The notes under the pieces: generated by a model
The model's input: the letters and a program-made list of their open reading frames with translations, nothing else
Databases searched by the model: none
Told to the model about the DNA's origin: nothing
Program-made: the position numbers and the translations under genes
Assembly (NCBI RefSeq): GCF_048771995.1
Contig: NC_133030.1
Location: forward strand, 57,506,001 to 57,570,000
DNA: 64,000 nucleotides
Direction of reading: 5' to 3'
From: Taeniopygia guttata
Taxonomy: Eukaryota > Chordata > Aves > Passeriformes > Estrildidae
In this document: in pieces, positions 24,606 through 36,100 of the stretch
Layout: every line of letters begins with the position of its first letter
Position numbering within the stretch: position 1 is the stretch's first letter

Positions 24606-27600
24606 TCTGAATGCTGTGGGCACTGACTGGAGCTGGGAACAGCAGGGGTGATACTCACTCTTCCCTTGAAGCAAGGAAGGCAGGGGGGACCGTGGTGGGG
24701 AGAGGGAGGGAGGCAGGCAGGGATGCACAGCCCCCCACGAGATGCCCACATGGAGGACAGGGCTTTGGAGCAGGGACGAGTCTTCAGAACCACAAAGGGA
24801 GGCTGATAAAACATCAAACCCTAACTGAAAGCAGAGCATAAAACAAACCTAGTGCCAGGCACATGGATGTCCTTATTGGCTTTAACAATGTTATTCATTC
24901 ATTTAAAAGCAAGCACACACACACTTTCCAGCTAAGGACCTTGGAGGGGCTGGCAGGCAGCTACAGCGACTTCTTGGACAGGGCCTGAAACCAGAAGAGC
25001 AGATCTAATTCCAGCAAAGATTTTGGGACAAGTATTTAATGACATTTCCAAGCTTTGTCTGACCTTCTGGGAACCTCACAAAGTTTCTCAGAGCACTGGC
25101 AAGGACAGACTATATATTAAAGGCCTCTTAAAAGCCCAGAAATTCATCCAGCAAGCTGCCAGAAGCTGATGGAGCAGAATCAACAGTCCTGACTGGACAG
25201 TGAAATCACTCAGAAACATTCAGCCTCAGGCACTCACTTGTAACAGCAATCTGGGCACTGAATGATTCGAGCATTTCTTCTCACCACATCTCACATGTTG
25301 TACAGGAAAAAAAATAACAAACCACCAAACCATGAGACATCTTAGTGCACATCTAACTTGCCAGGCTCCTAATCCAGAGCTCTGGATAGCCGAGGACATC
25401 ATTTCTCCATAGGGTTATCTAATACACCAGGGGGTGGGATAATCCCACATGCATCCTCTGGGAAATTCTGGAATCCCCGTTCGCTATTTGTAAATTCGTG
25501 CTTGAGGTTTCTCTTATAGCTCCTGCCTGGACACAGCAGTGCCTCTAAATGCTCCACACAAGTCCACAGGCCCCTCCTGTGATACCTCACCCAGTCCCCA
25601 GGGTTTACAGTCTCCATCACCCAGACAATGAAGGAGGGGTGAGGAAAATTGCAGAAGTGAAGACTGAGTGAAGATCAAGAAGCCCCCAGTTCTGAAATCC
25701 AGTTTCCAAAGCTCCTGCTTCCATTGGACCCCGCAGCTCCAGTTGCAAACAGGGCCGCTGAAATGACCCCAGGTTTGATCTGGTTTTAACCTAGGATTAA
25801 AAGAACATCTATCCAAAATGATATCTTTAACCTGGCTCGGGTCAGGGCAGAGCAGGGCATTGTGATCTGGCCCTGACATGTCCCTGTTTCTGTCACATCT
25901 AGACCTGGCCAGCTAGCAGAGATGCTGAGGAGCATGCAAGTATTTTGGGTTTCCCTAAACAGCAAAAAACTGCTCTGGTGAGAACAGAGGTTTGGTTGCT
26001 TCTTTCTGCCAAGATGGAAGTTCACATCCCTCTCTAGAAAAACCTGGAGCAACGTGTGCCTCATCCAAAGTCATCTGGCATGGATGGGAGCTGGGTATTG
26101 ACTTCCAAGGCCAAAACTTCCAGTCCTTAAACAAACAGAATATTAAATACAGACAGAAAGTGCTCACCATTTCCAGCATGTTTTCAAGGAGCAGTGTTCA
26201 CTCCCTGAGATTGAGGAGAAATCTCACTAAGACAACAGGAAGAAGTTAATAAAGTTTTTCCATGTGATGTTTATTTGGTGTAAAGTATCAGCCAGTTTGC
26301 CCATCTGGGATATTAATAATGCAAATAGTGCTAAAGGTTGCTTTGCTCAGAAAAAGCCACAGGAACTTATAGAGTTCATTAGACTCACATATTTCCTCTC
26401 CTCCCTTTTAAATAAAGAGAGGGGGCACCATGCCGTTTCCTTTCACACAAAAGTGTTGGGCTTTGGCAAGGTTTTTACATTATTTAATTAGCCCACTCAA
26501 ATTTCACTGAATTGGGAATATTCTAGTGACAATAATGTCCCTCTCCTGCTGAGTGTCAGAAGGTGGAAAATGAAAAGCTCTGCCATGCAAATGCAGCCTC
26601 AGCAAAGTGCCTAAGGTGGTTGGAAAATATCGTTTAGTCCAATTATTCTTCCTGCGATTCTTGTGAATTTGGGGAAATGAAAATGAGCCAGAGATGTTCC
26701 CCTCTGAGAAACCTGCTGCTGCCTCACCCCATGAAAAAGCCACTCCACAGCTCAGCCTTGCCCACTGTTGGTGCAGTGCCCCAGTGCAAACACACCTGGC
26801 AGTCACCAAAAAGAAAATGAATCAACACAACCCAAAATGTGATTAGCAGACAAAAGCCCGATCCAGAGCCTAATGTAAAATATCCTCCTGCCGTTCATGG
26901 GAGTTAGCAAGCAGACAGATGACTCACTGATTGATATATTATCCTGCCCTGCCAACACATCTGGGTACATGGCAAAGTGGAAAACAGTGCATTAATCTCT
27001 GTCAGAGGGAAATCAATGGGAATCAGGCACCTAATTCCCTTAGCTGCTTTGGGAAGTCCCGCCCTTTCTCCACTTACCATAAATCAAATTTAAAAGAAAA
27101 TCTTTCTCTGCCTGTGAACATACTGCATCTGCCCAGCCATGATCTCTTCCCTCTGAAATTCATCCCTCAGCATCTGCTCCTGGGGCCTGAGGACCAGGTG
27201 CCTCCATGGCTCTTTCCAAGGCCCATGGATGATGCTGCATGGTTGTGGTTTTGTTCCCTGAGTGAGAGTCACCTCTTCTGTACCCAGTTATCCCTGAGCT
27301 GGTAGGTACAGGGTAAAGCAAAATGAAGGTGACACCTTTAAATATAGAACTGAGAATCAATCATTAATTTTGCAGTCATGTGCCTGCTGGCTGAGCTATT
27401 CTGCTCCTCAAAGCGCTGGAGCTTCTGCCTGGGGTAGGAGCATCAGTCAAAATCACTTTTGTTATTGGGTTGGTATCAGTTCAGTAATTTAGATACATAT
27501 CTACGAGCAATCACTTCCTCATTCCTGGCTTGCCATGTTTTGGGCAGGATTTTCATAGGGAAAGCTGATTAATCACAGGAATTTGAGGGTAACAGAAGGG

Positions 27601-28093
27601 CTGAGCAAGATGGACACCAGGTGGATTTGTCTTCTGCACAATATGGAGATGGATCCACAGAGTGGCAAAACGTATTCCCTGCTGCCAGGCTGCTGAAGTT
27701 CACTCCCAAATCTGTGTGTGGTGGGCTGAGCACACACATCCCCCTGCATTTCCCACAGAGGGAAGAGTTACACTGAAGGAGGTTTCCTGAAGAAGAGCTG
27801 GTGCTGCCTTCAGACAAAGAGGAAAGAGATGACCACCTGTCCACCCCCCTTTTCCACACCTCTAGAAATCATCTCAAACCAAAAAATGAAAGTACAGGGC
27901 AGCCAGTCTGGGGCCAAGTGGGCCTTACACCTGGCTCAGCCATGCCTACAGAACCCCCCAGACCTGCTGCTGCTCAGACCCCTCCACCAGAGAAGATGTG
28001 GGTCACTTCCAACCTGGGCAGCGAAAACATCAGTCTCCAGTATCCACTGCTGAACAGCAGTACTACCACCATGCTAAAAGCAAACACATTTTA

Positions 28094-28107
28094 TTTTTTT
28101 TTTTTTT
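28094..28107. repeat. Poly(T) tract
   Basis: Fourteen T in a row in otherwise unremarkable sequence. Confidence 0.9.
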
Positions 28108-28821
28108 GGTCCTTAGGTGGTGTGTTTTGTTGTGGTGGATTTTTCTTTTTTCATCTTCAAAAGACATTGATTCATGTTAAATTGTATAGAAATAATTTCT
28201 CCTTTCACAGCACTGCCTAAGTCCCTTTCTGTCACAAAGTCCCACCTCCATAAAGCTGTTGGCTCCCTGCCTATTAATTTTCTCCTTCAGAAATCAGGAA
28301 ATTTCTGAATCAGGAGGACAGGCAGAAGTTATCCCTGCAGAGATGTGAGCTCAGCCAGGAGCAGGGAGCACTGTAAGGCCACAGCTGCACCCCAAAACAA
28401 CAAGTGCTTCAATACAGAACAGTGATTTTTTAATTTTACATTCTGATATTGCTGCTGCACCAAAGGAGTGATGCAAAAACTTCCCAGACAAGAACAAAAG
28501 GCAGGAGAGGAGCAGGGGCATCTGGCTGGGGGCAGAGGATGCAGAGCAGCTTTCTCCAATGCAGGAAGGAAATGCTTTGTTCAGAGCTTATGCAATTGAA
28601 AATGCAGATTCAGACGGACCCAAAGAGTTCACAGATGCATGTCAGGCTGGTTAAAGCAAAAGAGAACTGGAAGGGTTGGCTGACAAAGGGAAGTTTGACT
28701 ACAGTATTAACAAAAATTTTAAATTAACTTTTCTTTGTGAAGCAGTGTTTCAAAAGTTTACACATTATCCCTTACTATAAATACTAGAGCAAGTGTGTAT
28801 TAAATGTAACTTACATTTCAG

Positions 28822-28837
28822 GTGTGTGTGTGTGTGT
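28822..28837. repeat. (GT)8 microsatellite
   Basis: Eight uninterrupted GT units followed by agt. Confidence 0.95.
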
Positions 28838-29521
28838 AGTAAATATTTTAAAATACACAGTTTCTCTGAAGTGAAATCAGATATCGGGACTGAGATCAAA
28901 CAAAATGTTTAGAACAGCTTTTTTTTTTTTCCCTTCAGTGTTTTAGCTCAGCTGGCAAATCTGAACATCCATCACTGCCCTGCTTATTCTTCCATCCTGT
29001 CTGATAATGCATCTCCACGTGTGCATCAGGAGCTGTGGCTTCCCATAAAGCCCACCTTCCAAAAGCACAAGTGAATCAGCCTCAACAAGCCCCACAAGAG
29101 CTGCCAAAGAGCAGAAAAAACACATACATGAAAATGAACTAGATCAAATCAGGAGCTGTGCATTTGTCTGACAGGTTGTGTCCTCTGTAGTTAAAATAAA
29201 CCTACTGTACCAGGGATGTTTTCACTGTAGTGCACAAACATCAAGTGCTAAGAGCATTTCAGTTTATTGCAAAGAATCTGCTTCCCAGCAGCTGCTCCAT
29301 ATCCAATTGCATTTTTCTCTGATCTTGCTATTTTTGCATCTATCAGAGACTTTAGTCTCCTGCTACTTCTACAGGATCTTAAACCCGACTCTGACAGGCT
29401 TCAGGAAGCAGGACAGCCCTGAGAAACCCCTGGCAGAGCAGGCTCTCCTCTTGCAAGCTGCTTTCCAGTTTGTTCCTGCTGTTGCTGCGTTAATGAGGGT
29501 TTGCAGGCACATAAAAAGGGG

Positions 29522-29955
29522 CATCATAGAACCAGAGAATCACAGATTGCTTTGTGTTGGTAGGGAACTTAAAAAAATTCTTCTTGTGCCAACCCCCCTG
29601 CTGTGTGCATGGACATCTTCCACCAGACCAGGTTGCTCAGGGTCACTTCCAGCCTGGCCCTGAACATTGCCAGAGATGCAGCATCCACAGCTTTCCTGGG
29701 CAACCTGTTCCACAGTCTCACCACCCCCACAGTAAAGAATTTCTCCCTGCTATCCAATCTAAACTTATCCTCTCTCAGTTTGAAGCCATTCCCCCTTGCT
29801 CTATCACTCCATGCCCTTGTAAAAAGTCCCTCTGCAGCTCTCCTTATTTAGGTAGTGAAGGTGCTATAAGATCTCTCCAAAGCCTTCTCTCCTCCAGGCT
29901 GAACAATCCCAACTCTCTCAGCCTTTCCTCACAGGAATGGTGCTGCAGCAGAGCA
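29522..29955 (-). mobile_element. CR1 LINE fragment, 3' end
   Basis: The left edge (atcatagaaccagagaatcacag) is the CR1 3' terminus in reverse. The body retains diagnostic phrases such as ccagaccaggttgctcag, cagtaaagaatttctccctg and ctccaggctgaacaatccc. On the - strand part of ORF2 is still readable, for example FFTVGVVRLWNRLPRKAVD. It is 5'-truncated near 29955. Small indels interrupt the frame. Confidence 0.93.
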
Positions 29956-32188
29956 GTGTCCTGAGGAGCTCCCAGCTCATCCACACCTCATCCTCACAGC
30001 AGAGCTGATAGCCCCCCCATCTTCACAGCCTTCCCTGAGTGTGCAGTTAATAAATACAGGGGAAAACATGAAATCTACCCCTGTTTTGTTTCCTCGAGCC
30101 TCTGTGCTGGCCCAGCCCCAGGCCAGTCCCATCCCATTGCTGGCAGCACAGCACCATAGCAAAATAAGGATAAAATGCTTCCCCAGCCATCTGAGCCTCC
30201 TCTGGCTGCTTTCCTGGGGGTAAAGGGATGAGCTCCATTGGAATAACAGTGCTGCCTGCATAATCCTACAGCAGGAGTAAACATTCAGGCTGAACTGCTT
30301 TGCAGGCACAAACTGAGCTGGCACAGCAGGATGATGCTACCCCAGTGCACCAAGACTGTGGGTGGCAAGGCTTATCCCCAAGAACCTGAGCTCCTACAAA
30401 AGGAAGAAAACCTCATTTAGGGTGGAGGATCTTAATGCAAGTTGGGAAACTCCTGTTTCATTCATTCCAGCAAAGCCCCTTTGCCCTCATCCCTTGCAGT
30501 GCCTGTGGCAGCACAGGGAGGGAGAGAGCTGGCTGGGATATCACTGCTGGCAGGGTTTGAACCAAAGCTGGGGACACAGCTGCAAAATCAGATGGTGGCT
30601 TGGCAAACAGAATTAACTGAGTGGTATCACCTTCCTGGCCTCAGAGTGGCTTCCACAGCACATTAGGATTTCTGAGTTTTATCCTTGCCCATCCACAGCA
30701 TCTTACCTTGCCTTTGTTTGCCAGCTCTGCTGCCATGGCACCCTGGCACACCCCTGGAAATGTCATCATAACTGAGGGAGCAAGGCAAAGTTTTTGCTTG
30801 AAAAGCAAATAAATGCAAAATAGGTCAAGTTCTTTTTAGGGAGACTTTTGCCCAGGCCCCACCAGTGGGTTCTTTCACCGAGCGATCGGTGTGACGCTGC
30901 AATATGATGTGTGCTAGGAAGTGGTAGGTGGGAAAAGAGCTGGCAGGGAAAAAGCCAAGAGCTATAAAGGTGCAGAGGGAAAAAAAAAGGAGGTGAGATT
31001 TCAGCTGTTAACGCACAGATTCATGTGTGCAAGCAGCACTCGGCACCCACAGCTTGAGGGGCGGGAGTCGTGCTCATTACCTTCACAGGTCACCCTGCCC
31101 CTCCACTGGACCCACAAACAAGGCAAAGCTCACATGCAACCCATGCATTGGGTGCTGCAGGGGATCTGCATGCCAGAGACCTCCATCTCCCAGGGGCTGG
31201 GGCCACCTGGGGTCCCACTCACTGGTGTAGGGGCCCTGTGGGGACTGCATGCTGCTCCATGGGAGGACAGCTGGCTGAGAAACCTGTACCCACCACAGAC
31301 CAAAACCAGTATTTGAGCTAATTAATGCCAGGAGCGATCATGAAAATCAGTGCAATCACATCCCTCTTCCCATGACATTGCTGCATCCACTTTAAATGGC
31401 TTTTCTGTTGGCCCAGCATCTCTTGGTTTCTAAGCAGGAGAGGTTTTGCATCACCAGGGCTTGACCCTATTGAAGACACTTGCAGGAGCCAGCCCCAGGC
31501 AGCCCTGGAGGTGGGATGGAAGGATGGTGATGCCTATCAGGGGTGCAGGGCAGGGCTCAGGATCATTCATAAGCACATTCATTTTATGTTGCTGCCAGAA
31601 GCAATCAGCAGCAGGACAGTCAGAGATGTTGGCATGAACATGTTGGTCATTACATTCCAGACTCATCCTCTGGGATTCAGAGAGAGCAGCCTTTATATCC
31701 CTCTCCTGAATAAACAGAACATAAAACCAGGAGAAACTCCCCAGAATACCAACAAACCTTCCAGTTTTCAGCCTGGATTACTTCATGGTTAATTTATTCT
31801 TATTTATTCTTATGCAACCTTGGGGTTTTTTTGCTTTCTATTTTCCCTGGTGCCTACCCCTTTGAAGTATTTTTAGATTGAACTCAGATCCCCTCTTTGC
31901 CTTTGCTGGGTAAGACAAGGCACACTCTTCTGAGTCTCTCCTAAGATAAATGGTCTATTTTCCTACCAATCTGCACTCATTTACAGCCACACCACAGGAG
32001 TGACCAGCACATGAGATCTGGCAGTCCAGGGTCAGGCTCACACAACCAACTCCTTCTCTTTGGTGCTGCACTTCATGGTGACTCTCCCTTGCTCAGCATC
32101 CCATGGCCCAGACATCCGTTCTGCAAAAATGCTCCCAGGCACTGGAGTGAGGATAAGGACACAATTCCTGTTGTGCAAGGTGGTCCTG
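29956..32188. other. Noncoding region between two CR1 fragments
   Basis: Moderately GC-rich. No exon or repeat recognised. Confidence 0.5.
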
Positions 32189-32935
32189 TCACAGAATCAT
32201 AGCATGGTTTGGACTGGGACAATAAAGATCATTTAGTTCCAAACCCCCTGGCATAGACAGGGACACCTTCCACTTGTCCAGGTTGCTCCAAGCCCTGCCC
32301 AGGGATGGGGCCACAGCTTCCGTGGTCATCCTGTGCCAGGGCCTCATCACCCCCACAGTAAGGAATTTCTTCCCAATATTTGGGCTAAATCTGTCCTCTC
32401 TCAGTTTAAATCCATTCCCTCTCATCCTATCAAGATGCCCTTATAAAAGTTCCCTCTCCAGTTCTCCTGTAGCCCATTTAGGGTGCTGTAAGGTCAGCTC
32501 AATGACTTCTCTTCTGCAGGCTGAACAGTCCCAGTTCTCCCAGCCTGTCTCCATCAGCAGAGATGCCTCAGCCCTCTGAGCATCTTTGTGCCCTCCTCTG
32601 GACTTGCTCCCAGCTCTATGTCCTCCTTGTGCTGGGGCACTCCAGAGCTGGACACGGTGCTGCAGGTGGGATCTCACCAGAGCAGAGCAGAGGGGCAGAA
32701 CCACCCCCCTCACCCTGCTGCCCACACTGCTCCTGATCCAGCCCAGTTTGTGTTTGTCCTTCTGGGCTGGGAGCACACATTGCTGGGTCACAGTGAGCTT
32801 CATGTCAACCATGACCCTTCTCCTCAGGGCTGCTCTCTATCCATTCTCTGCCCACACTGAATTTGTCCCTGGGATTGTCCTGCCCCATGTGCAGAACCTC
32901 GCACTTGGCCTTGCTGAGCTGTCCCCACAGCCCAG
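32189..32935 (-). mobile_element. CR1 LINE fragment, longest copy in the window
   Basis: About 750 bp of avian-type CR1 in reverse orientation, starting with tcacagaatcatagcatgg at the 3' terminus. It extends further into ORF2 than the other copies, with landmarks such as tgtcctccttgtgctgggg, gctggacacggtgctgcag and catgtgcagaacctcgcac. The reading frame is broken in several places, so it is a dead copy. It is 5'-truncated near 32935. Confidence 0.93.
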
Positions 32936-33062
32936 CAGGTGACTGCAAGTTCCTAAACCAACACCAAAGGTGAGGAAAAGATGCACAAGATCCAGGGATG
33001 CAAACAGGAACACCCAGCCCTCCTTTCTGCCAGCTGCTGCGCCTCTATCCACACTGAGAATC

Positions 33063-33112
33063 AGTGGTGGATGTCACCAAATTCCCTCTTGCATTTGGTG
33101 ACATCCACCACT
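33063..33112. repeat. Perfect 20-bp inverted repeat with 10-base loop
   Basis: The left arm (33063-33082, agtggtggatgtcaccaaat) is exactly the reverse complement of the right arm (33093-33112). The spacer is tccctcttgc. The structure lies about 130 bp from the end of a CR1 fragment and abuts an 11-bp tandem repeat. Confidence 0.97.
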
Positions 33113-33146
33113 CAGGATGCACTCAGGATGCAAATGCACTCAGGAT
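33110..33146. repeat. Short tandem repeat of actcaggatgc
   Basis: Two perfect 11-bp units (33110-33120 and 33121-33131), then aaatgc, then a partial third unit at 33138-33146. It overlaps the right arm of the hairpin by three bases. Confidence 0.9.
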
Positions 33147-36100
33147 CCTGTCCCTCCCAGCAGGATGCCCCAGGGCTTGCAAAAATCTCCTGACCTGGAA
33201 CTTTTTAGTGGCTGCCCAGCTCACACCCCAGCTGCTCTCAGCTCTGTGGTCCTGCCCCCGCACATCTCAACTTCTCCTCTCTGTCAGGAGCATTTTTGGG
33301 AATTTCACAGCGAGGCAGCTCCACGGTGCTCAGCAGTGTTTGCCTGGGAAACAGCAAGCAGCAGAAGTGGTCTAAATACTTTCAGGCTTCTGGCAGTTCA
33401 CAGAGCAATACCCCAGGCAAAGAAAAAGATATCTTGATTAGAATAATTATAATTGTCTTTTCCTTCGTTCTTTCTACAGAAATTCCAGTCTAAATTATCA
33501 TCTCATTTCAGAGAGCTCCATGACCAAGATTATCTATGAGTCATTTGTAATTATGTGCCAGATTGTATTAAAGCATGAAAATACAAAGGTTTCTCATCAA
33601 ATACTAAGGGGGTTGGGGGAAGAGAATCAAATTACATTGGAGCAAGATAACTGTTCCAGCCACTTTCTGATTCATGGCATCCAGCAAATGCAAAGGAAAA
33701 AAATGGAGAAAATTCTCGTTTAATAATTGTATAATTGTGAAAACCGACAAATTACAGGAAATCTCCGTTTAAGGCTGACATACCATCCCCTTCCAGTGCT
33801 GCTCTAGAAAGCACTGTAAGGAGCTTTAAGACTCTCCCATTCTGACTCTGCACTATTCTCATGGGAATTTCTACAGCAGCTTCGCCCTGGGCCTGAGTTT
33901 AGTGTTAAAAAGTGGATAAAAACTGCCCGTTTAGAAATGCAGTCTGTATCTACCCAAACAGCTTTAGCTGGGGGCAGCAAACACAGCAGCTGTCTGTCTG
34001 CACAAAAGAGAACACTCCAGCAGCAGAAAACATCCTGGGACTTCTGCATCTCTCTCTGGCAGCCTCCCCAGCCCGACTCTCCCAGGACAGGAGCTGCACT
34101 GGAACACTGGGACTCCTCTCCCACGGCAGCACACCCATGGCCCAGCTCTGCAGCATCAGTGAGGAGCCCCAGGGTCAATCCAGGCACGCTGGATGCTGCA
34201 TTTGAAACAGCCAGAGGGAAGCAAAGGAGAAAAATCTTCTCCATGTGGAAGCGTGGGGAGGAAAGGAAGGAGGAAAGGGGATATTGGAATGAGGGTCATT
34301 GGCTGCAGGGGCAAAGTTGGGGGCTGCGTGTCAAGGGAGACCCAGATGACAGCCTTGACAAGGCTCTAATGCATTCACTTCATAAACAAAGGCAGACATG
34401 AATTATAAAAGAAATATTAACATGCTGTAGAACTTGGTTGGGACCAATTGTCCTTCCTGAGAGAACTGAGTCCTGTTTTCCCCATATAACTGAGCAGTCA
34501 TAAACAGCAGGGAAAAGTCTCTTACCCCAACAGCCATGTAAAAACAAAGCACAAGATAATGAGAGATTCCATGTGATACAAAGATCTGGGATGAGTCTCC
34601 CCAGAGATTTTCACATTCATTTTTTTTGGTTACCTTGGATGCTGTCCATCCAGCCAGAGCCAGGGCTCCTGCACCTCCCTGCCACTTTCCAGGGCAGCTC
34701 ACACCTTCCTCTGCTCTCCACAGTCACAAACGTGGCAGGCAACTCATCCTCACCATCACAGGCACAGCTCTTCCAGAGAGCTGTTTTGGGAGGAAATGAA
34801 CTTATTTTGTTTTCCTTGACTTTGCTGATGGCCTCTCACAAACCTGCAGGCAGAGCTCTGCCACAACCCACAGGAATTCCCCATTACCCTGGGAAGGTGT
34901 TGCACTGGGTTTGTCCAGCTCCAGGGAGAGATCAGCTATAGGGTTACACCGGTGCCTTCAACCATGATTGCCTCAAACAAACCAGGTGAAGCAAAATGGC
35001 AATAACAGCACTTATTTACTCAAGCAGCACCATCATAAATCTGTTTGGAAAATCCAGGGAGCAAATAAATAAAAAAATATTGAAATCTAGCATTCCTAGC
35101 TTGCCATGGGAACCATCTCCCTCATTGCTGGGAGTTACCCTGTGTCTTAAGCCACCCCTGCCAGCTGACCCCATGACACACCTCACTGTGGAAAGGAGAA
35201 CCCTCCACATGTGCCCATAGCACAGCTTTGAAGCCTTCCAGGAGAACTGAAAATTTTCTCTTTGACTCAGAAACTCAGTCCCTTCCTGCTGCCAGGAGAT
35301 ATCCCGTTGTTTTACCCCACTGAAGTGAGGACAGATTTTTCTCCATGGGATGCAAGTGTTTCCTGGAGCCTCACGCTGCCCTGCCCTTAGTGACCCCCTG
35401 GCCCAGGGATGGACACTAACTGCCCTTTTCCTTCCCATCACACTGGTGTGCCTGAAAACAATGAGATCCTTCCGGTGAAGCATCACTTAGAAAAGAGTTC
35501 CAGAGGCAGATGGAGCAGTCGCTCTGGAGGGATCAGAGCATCCTGGGAATCTCCCTGGAGGGCTTCTGAGGAGTCCAAGCCGCAGCACAGGGACACAGGC
35601 ACCACAGCAGTGAGCCAAGGGACAGGAGGAGACCCACAGCATTCAGGATGTGGCTTAACTTGGCACACACCAACTTCAGATTTCACTGATGGAGCCCACA
35701 TTAAACAAGCACAGGCTCCAGGATGTGACACAACTTAAGTAATAAAGCTTCAGTGTGGGAACTGCCAGAGAAAGAAGCTAGCAGCAGCATCAATAAATGT
35801 GCAGGGCAAACAGGCCAGCTGCAATTTATTCTGCATGTGCTTCAGACATTTCACATTGTCTTCATTCCTCACAAAGTTTTTGTGATGCCTGTCGCATGAG
35901 CATGTTCTGAACGCCAAATTTAGCTGCAATGAGCTTTGCTTAGCAGCCTCACAAATGCTCCCTCTGCCTATTGTGGAGGGGAAAATAAACAAATTATTAA
36001 TCTGAGATATTTATGGTGCAACATTTTACGATGACTAGTCAGCCTGACTATACATTAAAAGCTCCTTTGTTTTGTTTTGTGGCATGCTATGTCTGGTTAA

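Larger units (their letters stand above)
20020..29521. other. Noncoding region, no supported exon
   Basis: GC-rich sequence at 20100-20500 keeps frames open by composition. It is followed by a long AT-rich block at about 20540-21340 with POU- and homeodomain-like words that may be conserved noncoding DNA. The rest is ordinary intergenic or intronic sequence with poly(A), poly(T) and GT runs. Confidence 0.5.

Noticed and set aside
29178..29964. Long + strand frames around 29.2-29.9 kb
   Set aside because: They run through the antisense side of a CR1 fragment.
33063..33112. Hairpin as a microRNA precursor
   Set aside because: The stem is perfect but only 20 bp, and pairing does not continue well outside it. 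Animal precursors usually have longer, imperfect stems.
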